DNA from: Candidatus Poribacteria bacterium
GTDB lineage: Bacteria > Poribacteria > WGA-4E > WGA-3G
Direction of reading: 5' to 3'
Length of the DNA stretch: 55,927 nucleotides
Assembly (NCBI GenBank): GCA_026702755.1
Contig: JAPPBX010000101.1
Span: 1 to 55,927 of the forward strand
Within the stretch, counting starts at the first letter, position 1. Every line of letters begins with the position of its first letter. Below the pieces are notes generated by a model, which searched no databases, had not been told where the DNA came from, and saw nothing but the letters and a program-made list of their open reading frames with translations. The position numbers and the translations under genes were made by a program. Of this stretch, positions 53,248-55,927 are shown in pieces.

Positions 53248-54297
53248 CTAACAGTGTGCTGCTTGCCTCGCTTTGTAGATCTCCGTCAACACGTTCATTG
53301 CGTGCAATGATTCTTCTTTGTTGTACTGTGGACATTGCCGCAGACCTGCAGCGAGACATCGGTGGATGGCTTCGGCTTGGTAGAGAAAGCCGTGCTGATT
53401 CGGAGAGGATCTCGCCATCGCGACAGATCCGGGTAACGGATACTCAAAGTAGTGCAGCGGCGCGGGGGCGTTTCGGGTCCTGTACTGCGAAGGCACGCCG
53501 TTTGGCGGTGGGATTCGGATAGAGATACGCGTCGGACAGTGTGCGGGTCGTTCAAGTGTGATGCGTCCCTCTGTCCCAACGAGTTCTGTCACTTCGGGTA
53601 GCTCGGAGTTGCGCGGCGGGAATGTTAGGATGGCATACTTGTCGTCCCCATAATCCACCATTGCGCCACCGACTCTATCCCCCAAAGCAATGACCGCTCT
53701 TGGCACTGCCGACGCACCGAACGCGAGCGGTGCTGCTTGGATGGTGTAGATCGGGTCGAAGAAGTCGGACTGTGTCAGTACCACTTCGCCGATAGTACCT
53801 GTTTCAATTGCGGCGCGGGCATGCTCTACCGCTGGGAAAAAACGGGTCCACATACCGTCTTGCATCATCACGTCTTTCTCTTCAGCGGCTGCATACATCT
53901 CTTGGGCATCGGAAAGGTTCTCAGTAAGTGGTTTCTCGCAGAGTACGTGCTTGCCCGCCTCAAGAGCAAGAAGGGTGTGTTCTTTGTGCAACCGGTTGAT
54001 TGTGCCGATGTATACGATATCCACATCATCGGCTGCAACCATTTCCTTGTAGTCGCCGTAGGCCGTGGCAACCTCGTATTTTCTCGCAAATTCTTTTGCT
54101 CGGTTGATTTCGCGTGCCGCTACAGCGGTTACGGTTGCGCCTTCGCAGGCGTGTAAAGCCCACACCCATTGCGCTGAAATTTTACCCGCACCGAGGATAC
54201 CCCAACGCAACGGAAAAGCGACATCTGCCGCGCTTGTTATGCCACGACGAACGTCCAGTGGCGTTGAGAGAGGCATGTTGTTTGCCATCGAATTCAT
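53248..54297 (-). CDS. Gfo/Idh/MocA family protein with internal deletion
   Basis: A 349-residue relative of dihydrodiol/glucose-fructose oxidoreductases. The Rossmann motif GILGAGKIS (33-41), EKP at 121-123 and WTRFFP are present. The segment that normally follows (GGGALLDIGxYP, the second catalytic motif) is missing: after FGASAVPRAVIALGD the sequence jumps to GGAMVDYGDDKYAILTF. Enzymatic activity is therefore doubtful. ATG 54297 follows AAGGAA; the ORF opens upstream into the neighbouring gene. It is downstream of a zinc dehydrogenase gene, 14 nt apart. Confidence 0.86.
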   Translation of the reverse strand: MNSMANNMPLSTPLDVRRGITSAADVAFPLRWGILGAGKISAQWVWALHACEGATVTAVAAREINRAKEFARKYEVATAYGDYKEMVAADDVDIVYIGTINRLHKEHTLLALEAGKHVLCEKPLTENLSDAQEMYAAAEEKDVMMQDGMWTRFFPAVEHARAAIETGTIGEVVLTQSDFFDPIYTIQAAPLAFGASAVPRAVIALGDRVGGAMVDYGDDKYAILTFPPRNSELPEVTELVGTEGRITLERPAHCPTRISIRIPPPNGVPSQYRTRNAPAPLHYFEYPLPGSVAMARSSPNQHGFLYQAEAIHRCLAAGLRQCPQYNKEESLHAMNVLTEIYKARQAAHC

Positions 54298-54311
54298 AGC
54301 GATTCCTTTTT

Positions 54312-55325
54312 TTACGACCATGCATTAAGGACGACTTTCCCGCAGTTATGTGTACACTGCAACGCCCATGCCTCTTGAATCTGGCGCATAGGGAAGGTAT
54401 GCGTGATGAATGTATCCAGCTGTTCCTTCACTTGTGTAATCATCTGCATCATAGCAGGTGTCTCTATGAGATTGTAATGCCGCGTGCCGTGTAAGGTCAA
54501 GCCTTTATTGATAATATTACTCCCTTGAATTTCCACTTCGCCAATTCCACCGATCAATGCGATGTGTCCTTTCGGACGTGCTGCCTCAATCAATAATCGG
54601 ACTGCTGCGGAAGCCGCTGAGCACTCCACGCCTTTGTCGATGCCTCTACCATCAGTCAAATCCTGAATCTGATCGATGACATCCTCGTCTTGTGGGTTGA
54701 CGACTTCCGCTGCACCAAGTTTTTTCGCGAGGGCTGCGCGATACGGGTGGCTTTCAACAGCGATAACGTGCGCACCTCTATACACAGCATTAATCACACC
54801 GCCAAGCCCAATAGGTCCCATTCCCGTGATTAGGACGGTATCAAACGCGTTGACGTTCATCAACCGCATAGCATTAGATGTCGATCCCAGCCCACAACAT
54901 GCCATTGCAGCATGATGATAGGACACTTCCTCCGGAATTGGCACGAGCAGCCAGTCCTGTTTGAGGATGTACTGCGCAAAAGTCGCCGTCACACCCGTCT
55001 GTTCGGTAATTTGTAGAATCTTATTGTCGTCTGGACAGTGGGCATATTCGCCTGCTAAGCAGATGTAACACTTTCCACAGGGGAAGTGTGGCATCACGAC
55101 AACGCGGTCGCCTACCTTAACAGTGCCCGCTTGTGCGATTTCTACTACTTCGCCCGCGGCTTCATGGCCGAAACTGTCATTCTCACCTTCATTTTTGAAG
55201 CCTTTATATTCCGTACACATAGGTGCTGAATGAATTTTGACGACGACGAACTCACCCTTGGCAACTGGGTCTGGTTTGTCAATTAAGCCCGCGCTTTCGG
55301 GTCCGAATTTTGCAACGACTTTCAT
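54312..55325 (-). CDS. Zinc-dependent alcohol dehydrogenase
   Basis: A 337-residue MDR dehydrogenase. Catalytic zinc C37 (APMCTEY) and H54/E55 (GHE), and all structural-zinc cysteines C83, C86, C89, C97 (CGKCYICLAGEYAHC). Nucleotide-binding ITGMGPIGLGGVINA. The methionine and CTEY replacing the usual GxCGSD make it a divergent subgroup. It is co-directional with the Gfo/Idh/MocA gene, so the two probably act in one pathway. Confidence 0.9.
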   Translation of the reverse strand: MKVVAKFGPESAGLIDKPDPVAKGEFVVVKIHSAPMCTEYKGFKNEGENDSFGHEAAGEVVEIAQAGTVKVGDRVVVMPHFPCGKCYICLAGEYAHCPDDNKILQITEQTGVTATFAQYILKQDWLLVPIPEEVSYHHAAMACCGLGSTSNAMRLMNVNAFDTVLITGMGPIGLGGVINAVYRGAHVIAVESHPYRAALAKKLGAAEVVNPQDEDVIDQIQDLTDGRGIDKGVECSAASAAVRLLIEAARPKGHIALIGGIGEVEIQGSNIINKGLTLHGTRHYNLIETPAMMQMITQVKEQLDTFITHTFPMRQIQEAWALQCTHNCGKVVLNAWS

Positions 55326-55389
55326 AAGGAGCTCCGCTTTTTGAATGATATATGGTAAAATCTAAAATATGTGGACAGTTGTAAAAGGT

Positions 55390-55761
55390 TTATGGTGTTC
55401 CGTGTTTATGGAAACCGTTAGCGACAGCTAACACCACCAAGGCAATCATCGCCAGTCCGAAAAGCCCAATAGCAACGTAAAGATCGAGATTCCCTTGGAA
55501 GGCGAAGCTTTTTTCCAAACGTTCGTTTCCTGATTGCCGAAACTTTTTTGTTAGTATCTGCTTTTCGTGAGTTGTCAGCTGCTGCTCGCCCGGAGATGCG
55601 AGTGCTGCCCGTTGGTCGAGAAACCGTTGAATCCGCCATGATTGCCACTTCCGCAACAAGAATCGGCACAGGATGACAGTGCCAGTGGTTGCGAATAGAA
55701 CCGTTGCTCCGAGACACCAATCTGTCAAAGGTAGGTGCCAAGGTAAGTGTTTACCTTCCAT
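55390..55761 (-). CDS. Small membrane protein with two helices, unknown
   Basis: A 123-residue protein. Hydrophobic segments near residues 18-35 and 93-115 flank a basic, charged middle (KWQSWRIQRFLDQRAALASPG, quoted residues KWQSWRIQRFLDQR). ATG 55761 follows AAAGGAAA on the minus strand; a longer frame to 55866 seems less likely. No family recognised. The remaining 160 bp to the window end hold no feature I can support. Confidence 0.6.
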   Translation of the reverse strand: MEGKHLPWHLPLTDWCLGATVLFATTGTVILCRFLLRKWQSWRIQRFLDQRAALASPGEQQLTTHEKQILTKKFRQSGNERLEKSFAFQGNLDLYVAIGLFGLAMIALVVLAVANGFHKHGTP

Positions 55762-55927
55762 CGTTTTTTCCTTTAAGAAACTAAGGTTTCTACGTATGGT
55801 AAATAATCTGTTTACAAAGAACTGAGTTGTTGTGAAATTATAGCAAATTTTGATGCGTAGATTCAAATTAAACTGATATTTCTCAAAACATTGTTTGATT
55901 CAATAGTTATAGGTATTCTTGTGGGTT

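Overview
The window looks like a chromosomal contig from an uncultivated Gram-negative bacterium of moderate GC content. The best guess is the Poribacteria (sponge-associated or free-living) or a close relative in the wider Planctomycetes-like sphere. This rests on gene content rather than on any marker search: many formylglycine sulfatases, several phytanoyl-CoA dioxygenase (PhyH) proteins, Gfo/Idh/MocA oxidoreductases, a ThuA protein, LamG proteins ending in a KLTTTWG-type tail, a giant Ig-repeat secreted protein and an outer-membrane PorV-like protein. No phage genes, transposases, rRNA or CRISPR arrays were seen.

Region 1 (1-3842) is core: the 3' half of a tRNA-Trp, then secE, nusG, rplK, rplA, an L10-type autoregulatory leader with an attenuator hairpin, rplJ and rplL. 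A nested hairpin plus T-tract closes the cluster; rpoB does not follow. Region 2 (3923-13199) holds a membrane protein, a zinc-type dehydrogenase, a LamG protein and a heme block: hemE, a metallo-beta-lactamase/TPR protein, hemH, hemY and a five-heme c-type cytochrome.

Region 3 (13204-24777) contains a PhyH gene facing a 0.6-kb intergenic region with three promoter-like sites and a folded leader. This precedes a 2,747-residue secreted repeat protein with a FlgD-like C-terminal domain, then a PorV/UPF0164-type outer-membrane protein and a LysM/coiled-coil protein. These three genes look like one surface or secretion module. Region 4 (24811-34098) is mixed: a degenerate carboxyltransferase-like protein, two CDP-alcohol phosphatidyltransferases, a TSUP transporter, a MetE-like enzyme, lipoproteins, a MazG-like pyrophosphohydrolase and a TPR/DUF3857/transglutaminase lipoprotein.

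Region 5 (34244-55761) is accessory: five sulfatases (two a tandem duplication), a lactonase, PhyH, a PD-(D/E)XK-like protein, two Gfo/Idh/MocA proteins, two zinc dehydrogenases and ThuA, consistent with breakdown of sulfated or modified carbohydrates. Inside it sit four consecutive paralogous genes (43560-48348). Each fuses an RDD-type membrane domain to a PspA/IM30 (ESCRT-III-like) coiled-coil domain. This tandem array is the best candidate for an undescribed system. Two MITE-like repeats and one long inverted-repeat element occupy intergenic gaps here.

All family calls are made by eye from protein motifs; no database search was run.
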